From contig NZ_CM001442.1 in NCBI RefSeq assembly GCF_000244915.1, positions 2,542,001 to 2,606,000 on the forward strand: DNA of 64,000 nucleotides. Reading direction: 5' to 3'. Positions 9,486-18,573 of the stretch are shown piece after piece (within the stretch, counting starts at the first letter, position 1; every line of letters starts with the position of its first letter). The DNA is from Bradyrhizobium sp. WSM471 (GTDB lineage: Bacteria; Pseudomonadota; Alphaproteobacteria; Rhizobiales; Xanthobacteraceae). Under the pieces are notes generated by a model. The model was not told the origin of the DNA. It did not search any database and saw nothing but the letters and a program-made list of their open reading frames with translations. A program made the translations under genes and the position numbers.

Positions 9486-10241
9486 CTATTTTTCGCTGTT
9501 GCGGGCCCCGGATTTCGTCGAGCCGACGATATCGGTCAGCCGGATCCGGTCGAACTCACTCCAGACGTTCGCAAGCCAGTGTCGGACATAGCCGCGCAGC
9601 ACGAACGAGTAGTTCGCGGCCTCGTCGTTGATGCCCTTGTTGGCGACGAATTTCAGGAATGGGACGGAGGACACCTCGACCTGCTCATAGGCCATTTCGT
9701 TGAGCTTGGGGATGGTCAGCTCGGTCGCGTCCTTGATGCGGTTGAAATACGATTGGTAGGTCGCCTGATCCCACTGGAAGAACTGGGTATCGTTGATGAA
9801 GTTCTTCACCAGGAAGTATTTGGCGCCCCCCATGAAGCCCGCGGTCTCGGCGATTTCGTCCAGAGAGGCGATCGAGGGTCCGAGGATGTGGAACACGGCA
9901 AAGGTGATCTGGCCGGCCTTGGCGGCGTCGAGGAAACCGATGTCGCGCAAGGAGGCGAGCGCCGGCGAGAGCAGGCCGGCGCGGACGTCGATCACGGTGA
10001 CCGACGGGCTCGTCGCGTTGAGCGTATCGAAGATCTTCATCTGATCCGACGTCGTCGTCATGTCGACGATCTCGGTGATGTCAGGGTGGAAGCGCTTCAG
10101 GGTTCCGCGCGGCGATTCGGTGTCGAAGGCACGCGTCGGCACGTTGTTGGCGGAAAAATAATCGAGCAAGGTGCGCGACACGGTGGTCTTGCCGACCCCG
10201 CCCTTGTCCGCGCCCACCACAACCACTGCCGGCTTTGCCAT
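9486..10241 (-). CDS. ParA family ATPase (second of a pair)
   Basis: A 251-residue ATPase with a textbook deviant Walker A, GADKGGVGKTTVSRT, including the signature lysine, and VTVIDVRAGLLSPAL as Walker B region. Residues 80-130 hold a hydrophobic helix pair. ParA/MinD proteins act as ATP-dependent dimers that position plasmids, chromosomes, division sites or protein clusters. Which of these applies cannot be told: no ParB, MinE or polar partner gene is adjacent. Its only likely operon partner is the atypical P-loop protein just downstream. The ATG at 10241 is preceded by GGGGACAGCA. Confidence 0.75.
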   Translation of the reverse strand: MAKPAVVVVGADKGGVGKTTVSRTLLDYFSANNVPTRAFDTESPRGTLKRFHPDITEIVDMTTTSDQMKIFDTLNATSPSVTVIDVRAGLLSPALASLRDIGFLDAAKAGQITFAVFHILGPSIASLDEIAETAGFMGGAKYFLVKNFINDTQFFQWDQATYQSYFNRIKDATELTIPKLNEMAYEQVEVSSVPFLKFVANKGINDEAANYSFVLRGYVRHWLANVWSEFDRIRLTDIVGSTKSGARNSEK

Positions 10242-10444
10242 TGCTGTCCCCTAACGCGCCCCCCGATCGCGAAGTCGCAATCGGCCGGGCCCCAAATCGA
10301 TGTCGCAAAGATGTCCCAAGTCTGCTGTTGGGCGCGAACATGGCAGAAACAAGGGAGAATTCAATTCCGCAGGCCCCAGTTACGGCAATTCCCGAGGTTT
10401 TTCCCAATCGCCACGAATCCTGCCGCGCGTGGCGTCAAATCGCC

Positions 10445-11671
10445 TCAATGGCGGCCCCAAGGACCCATAGGATTGCTGCCGGCCGTTCCGGCGGAGCTGG
10501 GTGCCGGCACGGGTGGCGGACTGGCCGTGCCGCCTGCGTCGCTCCAAGGACCTTGCCGGGGACCCTGGCGCAGCGGCGGTGGGGTGTTCTGCCGTTCGGC
10601 TTGCGTGTCCGGCTCCTCGGCCTCCTCGGTCTCGTCGGCGGAAGGCGGCAGCGGGCCAGGATCATGGCCGCCGGCGAACTTGACCAACGCGTCGACCCGC
10701 GACTGCACCGAGGGGTGGGTCGCGAACAAATCGGCAAAACCCTCGCGCGGATTGTCGACGCAGAGCTCCATCACCGCCGAGGTTGCGCCCGGCAGCTCGC
10801 CGTGGTTCTCGATCTTACGCAGCGCCGAGATCATGGCGTCCGGGTTTTTCGTCAGCTCGACGGAGCCCGCGTCCGCAAGATATTCGCGAGAGCGCGACAG
10901 CGCGAGCTTCACCACCTGCGACAACAGCCAGGCCACCACGATCAGCACGACCGCGATGATGATCACGATCACCGCGCCGCCCCCGGAACTCTTGCTGTCG
11001 CTCGACGACGAGGACGATCGTGACGACGAGGAGGAGCCCGACGACCACGAGCCGCCGGAGCTCCAGCTGAAATTCGTGAACAGGCGGAAGAACAATTCGC
11101 CGAAGAACCCGACCACGCCCGCGATGATGACGGCGACCACCATGAGCTGTACATCGCCATTCTTGATGTGGGTCAGCTCGTGGCCGAGCACCGCCTCGAT
11201 CTCCTTGTCATCAAGCGCATTGAGAAGACCGGTGGTGACGGTGACCGAATATTGCCGCGGGTTGAGGCCGGTCGCGAACGCATTCAGCGCCGGGCTCTCC
11301 ATGATCTTCAGCTTCGGCATCGTGATGCCGCGCGAGATGCAGAGATTTTCGAGCAGATTATAGAGCCGCGGCTCCTCCTGCCGCGTGACGTCGTGGCCGC
11401 CGGTCACCGCATCGATCATCGACTGGTGGAAGAAATAGGCGATCACGATCCAGGCCGCTGCCACGACGGTCGCAACCGGTGCGGCGACTTTCAGATCATA
11501 GAAGGCGCGTCTCAGATAATGGACGACGGTCTCGTCGCCATTGATGACGACTTCGGCGATCAGCGCGCCGGCATAGACCAGCACATACACCAGCGCGAAC
11601 AGGCCGGCGAGCAGCAGCATCGAACGCAACTTGTTCGAGGCGATGTGCGTGTAGAGACCATACGCGGCCAT
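10445..11671 (-). CDS. M48 family zinc metalloprotease (HtpX-like) with serine-rich linker
   Basis: A membrane metalloprotease with two N-terminal membrane helices (about 17-42 and 62-82), the zinc motif H164-E-L-T-H168 and two further helices (about 173-198 and 232-255). HtpX-type M48 proteases degrade damaged membrane proteins. An unusual serine/glycine tract occupies about residues 202-229, between the HELTH helix and the fourth membrane helix, and the C-terminal 70 residues are rich in Pro, Glu and Gln. The LemA-like gene ends just upstream (32 bases), a pairing seen in many bacteria in which LemA and an M48 protease are encoded together. The ATG at 11671 has no strong ribosome site, so translation may be coupled to lemA. 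Confidence 0.88.
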   Translation of the reverse strand: MAAYGLYTHIASNKLRSMLLLAGLFALVYVLVYAGALIAEVVINGDETVVHYLRRAFYDLKVAAPVATVVAAAWIVIAYFFHQSMIDAVTGGHDVTRQEEPRLYNLLENLCISRGITMPKLKIMESPALNAFATGLNPRQYSVTVTTGLLNALDDKEIEAVLGHELTHIKNGDVQLMVVAVIIAGVVGFFGELFFRLFTNFSWSSGGSWSSGSSSSSRSSSSSSDSKSSGGGAVIVIIIAVVLIVVAWLLSQVVKLALSRSREYLADAGSVELTKNPDAMISALRKIENHGELPGATSAVMELCVDNPREGFADLFATHPSVQSRVDALVKFAGGHDPGPLPPSADETEEAEEPDTQAERQNTPPPLRQGPRQGPWSDAGGTASPPPVPAPSSAGTAGSNPMGPWGRH

Positions 11672-11703
11672 GACGCGATGCCCTGCCGGCCTATCGGCTC
11701 AAC

Positions 11704-12264
11704 TCAGAACTTCACCTGTGGCGTGGCCTCGACCTCGGTACGGCTGGCGCCGAGATCGAAGAAGTCCTTCCTGGTGAAGCCGAACATGCCGGCGAACAGG
11801 GCGGCCGGCATCTGCTGGATGCCGGTGTTGTATTCCTGGACCGCGCTGTTGAAGAAGCGGCGGCTGGCCGCGATCTTGTTCTCGAGGTCGGACAGCTCGC
11901 TGGCGAGTTGCTGGAAATTGGCGTTGGCCTTGAGGTCGGGATAGGCCTCCGACAGCGCGATCAGGCGGCCGAGCGCGCCGGAGAGCTGGTTCTCGGCCGC
12001 GGACACCTGCGCCGGTCCCTGCGCCGACATCGCCGAATTGCGCGCCTTGATGACGTCGTCGAGTGTGCCGCGCTCATGCGAGGCATAGCCCTTCACCGTC
12101 TCGACCAGGTTCGGGATCAGATCGTGGCGCTGCTTGAGCTGCACGTCGATATCGGCAAAGGCCTGGCCGACGCGCTGGCCCAGCGCCACCAGCCGGTTGT
12201 AGGCGGCGAAGGCAAAGAACACGAGGACGACGATAACGCCGAGAACGATCCAGCCGGTCGACAT
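11704..12264 (-). CDS. lemA: LemA family protein
   Basis: LemA proteins have one N-terminal membrane helix followed by a helical bundle. Here the helix is at about 4-21 (WIVLGVIVVLVFFAFAAYN) and the family pattern follows (NRLVALGQRVGQAFADIDVQ, then QRHDLIPNLVETVKGYASHE). The 186-residue length is typical. The biochemical role is unknown; family members are repeatedly found next to M48 proteases or TPM-domain proteins, as here, where the M48 gene follows on the same strand. The ATG at 12264 is preceded by AGGAG. Confidence 0.92.
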   Translation of the reverse strand: MSTGWIVLGVIVVLVFFAFAAYNRLVALGQRVGQAFADIDVQLKQRHDLIPNLVETVKGYASHERGTLDDVIKARNSAMSAQGPAQVSAAENQLSGALGRLIALSEAYPDLKANANFQQLASELSDLENKIAASRRFFNSAVQEYNTGIQQMPAALFAGMFGFTRKDFFDLGASRTEVEATPQVKF

Positions 12265-12400
12265 GGAGAACTCCTGAAGGGGGAAGAAGGCGGGCGCAGC
12301 CTAGACCAAATTGGCGCGGAGCGAGAGCCCGGCGCAGAGGGGAGCTAGGATTGGTCGGATGAGGGACTATCCGAGTTCAAGGCGAAAGTCCCGGAGGAGG

Positions 12401-13378
12401 TTAACTTTCGGACAGGTCGGCATCACCCCAGCGCCAGCGGCGGGCGCTTGCATAGGCGGCCTTGTCGCGACGTGGGACCTTGGCGAATTCGACGCCTTGC
12501 TCGCTGCAGAGCTTTGCCGTGATCTCGGCCTTGCCGACCTCCGGCGGCGCCAGCACGCGCGCGGCGCGGGTTGCGGGCGGCGTACGGGTCAGCGCCACAT
12601 AGATGAATCGCTCGTCCTCGAACGGCACCTCGGCGCCCTTGATCTGGCGATGAGCCTGCGAGCGCGGCAAGCGCTGGGAGAAATGGCACCAGTCGGGCGC
12701 CGCCAGCGGACACGGCTTTTCGTGTGGGCAGGGTGCGGCGACATAGGCCCCCGCCGCGATCAGTTGCTGGCGCAAAGCGAGGATGCGCGCGTAGCCGGCG
12801 GGCGTGCCGGGCTCGATCACGACCAGCGCGTGGCGCGCTTTCGCCCACATCGTTTCCGCGAGCTTGCGTTGATCGCCGTCGCTGAGCTCGCCAATGACAT
12901 AACTCGCGACGACGAGATCGGCTGGCGAAAGTTCGGCGAGATTCGCGCCGGCATCGCCCGGCAGGTAGCGGCAATCCGCCAGACGCGTGCTGTCGCGCGC
13001 CAGGTCGAGCGCGAGACGGCTCAGCGTGGCGTTGGCGTCGAGCAGGGTGAAATCTTGCAGCGATGAAAACGCCTCTGCCGCGGCCCAGCTCGCGGTGCCC
13101 GGACCTGCGCCGACGTCGAGCAGTGTTTCTGGAGCGAGGTCCGGTGCGATCTCGGTCAGCGCATTCAGACTTGCCGCCACCGCCGCGTAGGTCGCCGGCA
13201 TGCGCGCGAACGCATAGGCGAGCGCATCGGCATCGGACTTGATCGTGCCGGAGCCGCCGCCTGCGCGATAGGTGGTCGAGATTTTCTGCGATCGCTGCGC
13301 AGCGTCGGTGCGCGAGAAGCCCTGGAGCTTGCCGTCGAGGGCGGCCTTTAGCTCAGCGGGAAGCGTGGGCGAGATCAT
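12401..13378 (-). CDS. Rsm22-like small ribosomal subunit methyltransferase
   Basis: The middle carries a SAM-binding motif LLDVGAGPGTASWAAAEAF (about 81-99) and the C-terminal third has the cysteine set typical of Rsm22: APCPHEKPCPLAAPDWCHF. The Rsm22/METTL17 family assists assembly of the small ribosomal subunit, and the cysteines have been linked to an iron-sulfur cluster in the mitochondrial members. At 325 residues it matches bacterial homologues. It lies between the lemA operon and smc on the same strand, separated from smc by a palindromic repeat, so it is probably transcribed on its own or by read-through. Confidence 0.82.
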   Translation of the reverse strand: MISPTLPAELKAALDGKLQGFSRTDAAQRSQKISTTYRAGGGSGTIKSDADALAYAFARMPATYAAVAASLNALTEIAPDLAPETLLDVGAGPGTASWAAAEAFSSLQDFTLLDANATLSRLALDLARDSTRLADCRYLPGDAGANLAELSPADLVVASYVIGELSDGDQRKLAETMWAKARHALVVIEPGTPAGYARILALRQQLIAAGAYVAAPCPHEKPCPLAAPDWCHFSQRLPRSQAHRQIKGAEVPFEDERFIYVALTRTPPATRAARVLAPPEVGKAEITAKLCSEQGVEFAKVPRRDKAAYASARRWRWGDADLSES

Positions 13379-13386
13379 CTTAGTTC

Positions 13387-13482
13387 GCCGTCATTCCGGG
13401 CGCGCGTAGCGCGAACCCGGAATCTCGAAATGGTGGCGCGAGATTCCGGGTTCGATGCTGCGCACCGCCCCGGAATGACGGC
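13387..13482. repeat. Palindromic intergenic repeat, family A (CATTCCGGG type)
   Basis: An imperfect palindrome of about 95 bp opening with GCCGTCATTCCGGGCGCGC and closing with the complement GCCCCGGAATGACGGC, with an internal pair of GGAATCTCG / CGAGATTCC. The same type recurs at 57001-57104 and 60249-60354 and as a short form at 27674-27716. It sits between smc and the Rsm22-like gene. Confidence 0.85.
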
Positions 13483-13490
13483 CAAAAAAA

Positions 13491-16400
13491 TCACGCCACG
13501 TTCTGGTCGAGAATGTCCACTGCCTCTTGCAGGTTCACCGACACCAGTTGCGAGACGCCGCGTTCGGCCATGGTGACGCCGAACAGGCGGTTCATCCGCG
13601 CCATCGTGATCGGGTTGTGGGTGATGATGATGAAGCGCGTGTCGGTCGAGGCGGTCATCTCGTGCAACAGGTTGCAATAGCGCTCGACGTTGTGGTCGTC
13701 GAGTGGCGCGTCGACTTCGTCCAGCACACAGATCGGCGAGGGATTGGTGAGGAACACCGCGAAGATCAGCGCCATCGCCGTCAGCGCCTGCTCACCCCCC
13801 GAGAGCAGCGACAGCGTCTGCGGCTTCTTGCCCGGTGGCTTGGCGATGATTTCGAGGCCGGCTTCGAGCGGATCATCGCTCTCGATCAAATGCAGCGCGG
13901 CTTCGCCGCCGCCGAACAGCTCGACGAACAGGCGCTTGAAGTGGTTGTTGACGACCTCGAACGAGGTCAGGAGCCGCTCGCGCGCCTCCTTGTTGAGGCT
14001 CTGGATGCCCTGGCGCAGCCGCTTGATGGCTTCGACGAGGTCATCGCGCTCGGTAACCAGGCCGTTGTGCTGGGTCTCGACCTCGCGCAGCTCTTCCTCG
14101 GCGCGCAAATTGACCGCACCCAGGCGCTCGCGATCGCGGCGCATTTTTTCGAGGTCTTCCTCGATATCGTGCAGCGGCGGCAGCTCCGTGCCGGGTTCAA
14201 TCTCGGCGAGGCCGGCAACGGCCTGCGGTTCGACTTCCAGCATGTCGCGGATCTCGCGCTCGATGTCCTCGAGCCGGCGTCGCGCGCCCTCCATGCGCTC
14301 CTCGGCGCGGGCGGTGGCCTCGCGCGAGCTCGAGAGCGCCTCCAGCGTCAGCTTGGCGACGCGATCGGTTTCGGCCATCGCGGTCTCCGCGCTGGCGAGC
14401 GCGTCGGCGGCCATGCGGCGGTCGTTTTCGGCGTACTCGATCTCGGTGATCAGCGCGCTGCGCTTCTCCGCGAACACGGCCGGCGCGTTCTCGAGATCGC
14501 TGCGCTCGATCGAGACTTCGGCGATGCGCGCCTGGATGGTGTCGATGTGGGACGCCGCGCTCTCCTTGCGGTTCTGCCACTCGGTGCGTTCGGCGAGGAT
14601 CGCCTGCACGCGGCGGTCGGCCAGCTCGGCTTCGCGCGCCAGCGCCTGGGCCTCGGCGCGGACCTGGGCGGCCATGCGGCGATGGCCTTCGATATCGCTG
14701 CGGACGGCGGCGAGACGGGTTTCGGTGTCCTCGCTCGACGGCAACTCGGAGATCCCGGCTTCGGCGTATTCGTAGGCGGCTTCGGCCTCGGCGCGGTCGG
14801 CGGCCAGACGGCTGTGCGCTTCCGACAGCGTCGCCTTGCGCGCGGCGTGGCGGCTGATCTCGCGCTCGACCGTGGCGTGGCGCTCGCGCGCGACGTTGAG
14901 CTCGCGCTGCGCGGCGCGCCAGGCTTCGCGGCTCGCGCCTTCGGTGCTGGCGGCCATCTGCAGCTCGGCCTCGGCGTTCTCCAGCGCCTGACGCTTGATC
15001 TGCGCGTCGATGCGGGCCTGCTCCAGCTCGTTCTCGATGTCGATCAGGCGGGCGCGCTCGGCAAGCCGCCTTGCTGCGCCGGTCGGCGCATGGGCGGCTG
15101 CGACAAAACCGTCCCAGCGCCAGACGTCGCCTTCGGGCGAGACCAGCCGCTGGCCGGTCTTGAGCTGCGAGATCAGCTCGGCGCCGCGCTCACGCGGCAC
15201 CACGCCGATCTGCGCCAAGCGGCGGCTCAGCTCGGCCGGAGCCTGCACGTGGCTGGCGAGCGGCACGACGCCTTCGGGCAGTTCCGGATCACCGTCGGTG
15301 ACGCCAGCGTTGGTCCAGCGCATCGGCGCGGACGGATCGACCGGCGCGTCGAGATCGTCGCCGAGGGCTGCGCCGATCGCCTTTTCAAACCCCTTGTCGA
15401 CCGTGATGCCGTCGATGATCGGAGGCCACAGATTCTTGGTCTCGCCGTTGAGGATCTTGGAGATCGTGCGCGCCTCGGTATCGAGCCGCTGCACGCGCTT
15501 GTCGGCTTCGACGAGCGGCGAGCGCGAGGATTCCAGCGTCTGCCGCGCGGCGACGTGCGCGGCTTCGCTGGCCTGAGCGGCGGCTTCCGAGGCTGCCAGC
15601 GTCTGCTCGGCGTTCTCGACCGTCGCGGTCAGCTCGTCGAGATCGCCGAAGCCGCCGGTCTCCTGGGTGAGCTTCTGCTCTTCCGCCGCGACATTCGAAA
15701 TCTCCTGGTCGAGCCGGGCGAGCTTGTCGCGGTGGGTCCGAACGTTGGCTTCGAGTTGATTGCGCTTGGCGGTGAGGTCGGCGAGCGCGGTGGTGAGCTC
15801 GGCGAACTGCTGCTCGGTCTCGGTCAGAACCGCCTCGGCTTCGGCGACACGCTCGTCGACGCCGGAGCGCTTCTCGACGCGCGACTTGATCTCTTCCCTC
15901 AGCTCGGCATCTTCGGCGTCGAGGCGCTGCAGCGCGACATCGGCGTCCATGGTCTGCTGCTGGGCACGCGAGATGTCGCCTTCGAACTGGGCGAGGCGCC
16001 GCTCGAGTTCCGCGACGCGCTCCTTGGCGCGCTCTTCCTCGCGATCGAGCAGCTCGCGGGCGTTGGTCAGGCGCTGCAGCCCCGCCGCGGCGCGCGCTTC
16101 GGCATCGCGCAGCGCCGGCATTTCGGCAGCGCGAATCGCCTGGATGCGTGCGGCTTCGGCCTGGTGCTGAGTACGCTCAGCCATCTCGCGGACGGCGAGA
16201 TCGTGGGTGTGGCCGGATTCGTTGACGTCGGCATGGGCGCCGATCCAGCGCAGATGAAACAAGGTCGCTTCGGCCTTGCGCACCTTGGCCGCAACTTCGC
16301 GATAGCGCACGGCCTGGCGGGCCTGCTTCTTCAGGCCTTCCATCTGCCCTGCGAGCTGGCCGATCACGTCCTCGACGCGGGTGAGATTGGTTTCGGCCGC

Positions 16401-16955
16401 CTTGAGCCGCAGCTCGGCTTCGTGGCGTCGGGCGTGCAGGCCGGCGACGCCGGCGGCGTCTTCCAGCACGCGGCGGCGCTGCTCGGGCTTGGCCTGAATG
16501 ATCTCGCCGATCTTGCCCTGGTGGACGAGGGCCGGCGAGCGCGCGCCGGTGGCAGCGTCGGCGAACAGAATCTGCACGTCGCGGGCGCGCACATCGCGGC
16601 CGTTGATGCGGTAGACCGAGCCGGCCTCGCGCTCGATGCGGCGGGAGATTTCAAGCAGCTGGCTGTCGTTCATTGCCGCCGGCGCGGTGCGATCGGAATT
16701 GTCGATCGTCATCGTCACTTCGGCGTGGTTGCGCGCGGGGCGATTGCCGGAGCCGGCGAAGATCACCGCATCCATGTCGGCGGCGCGCAGCGATTTGTAG
16801 GAGGTCTCGCCCATTGCCCAGCGCAGCGCCTCGACGAGATTCGACTTGCCGCAGCCGTTGGGGCCGACCACGCCGGTCAGGCCGGGCTCGATGACGAAGT
16901 CGGTGGCCTCAACGAAGGATTTGAAGCCGTGAAGGCGCAGGCGGGTGATTTTCAT
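13491..16955 (-). CDS. smc: Chromosome segregation protein SMC
   Basis: SMC is the DNA-entrapping ATPase that compacts and resolves chromosomes. Walker A (GPNGCGKSNLVEALRW) is at about 32-47. Two long coiled-coil arms rich in Glu, Arg, Ala and Gln flank a hinge at about 510-620. The ABC signature LLSGGEQAL and Walker B (CVLDEVDAPLDD) lie near the C-terminus. The 1154-residue length is normal. I prefer ATG 16955 (MKITRLRLHGFKSF); an in-frame GTG six bases earlier is possible. scpA and scpB are not in this window. The repetitive coiled-coil coding leaves the opposite strand open for most of the gene, which explains the long antisense frame there. Confidence 0.97.
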   Translation of the reverse strand: MKITRLRLHGFKSFVEATDFVIEPGLTGVVGPNGCGKSNLVEALRWAMGETSYKSLRAADMDAVIFAGSGNRPARNHAEVTMTIDNSDRTAPAAMNDSQLLEISRRIEREAGSVYRINGRDVRARDVQILFADAATGARSPALVHQGKIGEIIQAKPEQRRRVLEDAAGVAGLHARRHEAELRLKAAETNLTRVEDVIGQLAGQMEGLKKQARQAVRYREVAAKVRKAEATLFHLRWIGAHADVNESGHTHDLAVREMAERTQHQAEAARIQAIRAAEMPALRDAEARAAAGLQRLTNARELLDREEERAKERVAELERRLAQFEGDISRAQQQTMDADVALQRLDAEDAELREEIKSRVEKRSGVDERVAEAEAVLTETEQQFAELTTALADLTAKRNQLEANVRTHRDKLARLDQEISNVAAEEQKLTQETGGFGDLDELTATVENAEQTLAASEAAAQASEAAHVAARQTLESSRSPLVEADKRVQRLDTEARTISKILNGETKNLWPPIIDGITVDKGFEKAIGAALGDDLDAPVDPSAPMRWTNAGVTDGDPELPEGVVPLASHVQAPAELSRRLAQIGVVPRERGAELISQLKTGQRLVSPEGDVWRWDGFVAAAHAPTGAARRLAERARLIDIENELEQARIDAQIKRQALENAEAELQMAASTEGASREAWRAAQRELNVARERHATVEREISRHAARKATLSEAHSRLAADRAEAEAAYEYAEAGISELPSSEDTETRLAAVRSDIEGHRRMAAQVRAEAQALAREAELADRRVQAILAERTEWQNRKESAASHIDTIQARIAEVSIERSDLENAPAVFAEKRSALITEIEYAENDRRMAADALASAETAMAETDRVAKLTLEALSSSREATARAEERMEGARRRLEDIEREIRDMLEVEPQAVAGLAEIEPGTELPPLHDIEEDLEKMRRDRERLGAVNLRAEEELREVETQHNGLVTERDDLVEAIKRLRQGIQSLNKEARERLLTSFEVVNNHFKRLFVELFGGGEAALHLIESDDPLEAGLEIIAKPPGKKPQTLSLLSGGEQALTAMALIFAVFLTNPSPICVLDEVDAPLDDHNVERYCNLLHEMTASTDTRFIIITHNPITMARMNRLFGVTMAERGVSQLVSVNLQEAVDILDQNVA

Positions 16956-17172
16956 AAGCACGCATCTCTGTTGGCAGGCGCGAATCCCCCTGCCGGGACA
17001 ATACCATGAAAGGCAATGTCGCTATCCGGGCGAGTCGCGCGAGGCGCCTCATGCGGTCGGACAATGGCCGCGGTGCGCCGCGAGGGCAACCGGCGAAAGC
17101 CGCTTTTCCCAAGGGATTTATGCCGGGAAAGATACGGTTATCGAGATGCGAATCAGGATTGTGCCGTGCAAA

Positions 17173-17829
17173 TCAGCTCTTGAGCAGCGGATTGATCTTC
17201 TTGGCGAATTCCTCGAACGAGGTCTCGCCCTTGATCTTCTCGCCGTTGACGAAGAACGTCGGCGTCGAATCGACCTTCAGAACGTCGCTGGCATATTTCT
17301 GGTCGGCGGCGATCTTGTCGAGCAGCGCCTGGTCCTTCAGGCAAGCCTCGACCTGCTGCTGGGTGAGACCGGCCTGCTTGCCGATCCGGGTCAGGGTCTC
17401 CGTGGTGTTCTTCACTACCCAGTCGTTCTGTTGGCGGAACAGCATGTCGGTGACGGCAAAGTATTTCGGCGCGTCGCCATTGGCGATGCAGCGCGACAGC
17501 ATGGAGCCGGCGGCGGCTTTGATGTCGAGCGGGAACTCGCGGAAGACGTAACGTACCTTGCCGGTGTCGATGTATTCCGACTTGATCTTGGGAAACACCT
17601 GCTCGTTGAAGGCCGCGCAATGTGGGCAGGTCATCGAGGCGTATTCGGTGATGGTGACGGCGGCGTCCTTCGGGCCCAGCGCCATGTCGGGCAGCGACAC
17701 CGGCTTGGCGACGTCGCCAGCGGCCTGCGCGATAGCTTCCGAGATGAACCGCAGCGGTGAGAGCCCGGCGACCGCGGCAAGCCCGGTCAGCGACAGCATC
17801 GTGTTGAAGGCGCGGCGGGTGATGATCAA
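17173..17829 (-). CDS. DsbA family thiol:disulfide oxidoreductase
   Basis: A periplasmic thioredoxin-fold protein with the active site C-P-H-C in ASMTCPHCAAFNEQVF (about 69-84) and the cis-proline region VDSTPTFFVNG near 187. The N-terminus MIITRRAFNTMLSLTGLAAVAG has a twin-arginine motif followed by a hydrophobic stretch, so export through Tat is possible. At 218 residues it resembles the DsbA/ScsC-like group common in rhizobia rather than classical DsbA. It lies between smc and a DUF721 gene on the same strand. No partner DsbB is nearby. Confidence 0.88.
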   Translation of the reverse strand: MIITRRAFNTMLSLTGLAAVAGLSPLRFISEAIAQAAGDVAKPVSLPDMALGPKDAAVTITEYASMTCPHCAAFNEQVFPKIKSEYIDTGKVRYVFREFPLDIKAAAGSMLSRCIANGDAPKYFAVTDMLFRQQNDWVVKNTTETLTRIGKQAGLTQQQVEACLKDQALLDKIAADQKYASDVLKVDSTPTFFVNGEKIKGETSFEEFAKKINPLLKS

Positions 17830-17956
17830 GGTCGGCTCCCGGATTGGCGTGGTGTCGCCCGAAATTCCTATTCAGACGGCCTGTCGCTAGCTTGAAACGT
17901 CGTTTGAGGCAATGGCGAGCGGCAAGGACAGGTCCAGTTTGGCCGCAGAATAAGGC

Positions 17957-18451
17957 TCAATTTCGCTTGATGGCGGCCCCGAGGCGCGCCAGCGCCGACT
18001 TCAATTGTTCATCTTCGATGTCGCCCAGGCGCTCAGCCACCTCGGCCACCGATTTGGCGTCCGGCGGGCTGGGCCGGGTTGGCCGTCGGGCGCGCGACAG
18101 CGGAGCCTGGCGGAAGGCCAGCTTGCCGACCGCGCTCCATCCGAAGAAGCGGTTGACCCGTTGCAGGATCACATCGGCGGAGTGCTGGATCTCCAGCGCC
18201 ATCGGACCTTCGACCCGCAGCACCAGCGTGGCCGGCTCCTGCGGCTGACCCTCGACCGGCCGCGGCCATTGCATCTTGAGCGGCTCGGCATGGGCCGCGA
18301 TCTCCGGCCCGGCAATCTGCGCCCACCGCGTTACCAGCTCGCGCGCGGCAAAACCCTGCTTGGCGTAGGCCTCGGCAAAGACGTCGTTGAGCAGGAGCGA
18401 CAGCGGCTTGGCGCTGATGGGACCGGGTTTGATGGGGCGAAGCTTGGACAT
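17957..18451 (-). CDS. DUF721 (DciA-like) domain protein
   Basis: Residues about 18-110 match the DUF721 pattern: a helix (LNDVFAEAYAKQGFA), WAQIAGPEIAAHAEPL, then a strand block with TLVLRVEGPMALEIQHSADVILQRVNRFFG. This fold belongs to DciA, the replicative helicase operator of bacteria lacking DnaC. Whether this short 164-residue alphaproteobacterial version is the true DciA or only a fold relative cannot be told by eye. It diverges from mutY across 122 bases, which must hold both promoters, and precedes the DsbA-like gene. Confidence 0.78.
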   Translation of the reverse strand: MSKLRPIKPGPISAKPLSLLLNDVFAEAYAKQGFAARELVTRWAQIAGPEIAAHAEPLKMQWPRPVEGQPQEPATLVLRVEGPMALEIQHSADVILQRVNRFFGWSAVGKLAFRQAPLSRARRPTRPSPPDAKSVAEVAERLGDIEDEQLKSALARLGAAIKRN

Positions 18452-18573
18452 GGGACCTTATAGCACTCCGGAGCGTCGGCCACAGGCTCTTGGCCGCGAA
18501 GAAAGACGTGGACGCCCGCGCCCAGCGTGGGCATGACGTGGAGAGATCGGTGCATTGCCGCTACAGTGCGAGC

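Noticed and set aside
13527..17009. An 1160-codon open frame on the plus strand opposite smc
   Set aside because: It is exactly antisense to a gene with clear SMC motifs. High GC and the Glu/Ala/Arg/Leu-rich coiled coils of SMC leave the opposite frame open. The translated product has no recognisable motif.
18490..18573. Longer MutY N-terminus
   Set aside because: The additional 28 codons fall in the divergent promoter region and resemble nothing in MutY. ATG 18574 is a better start.
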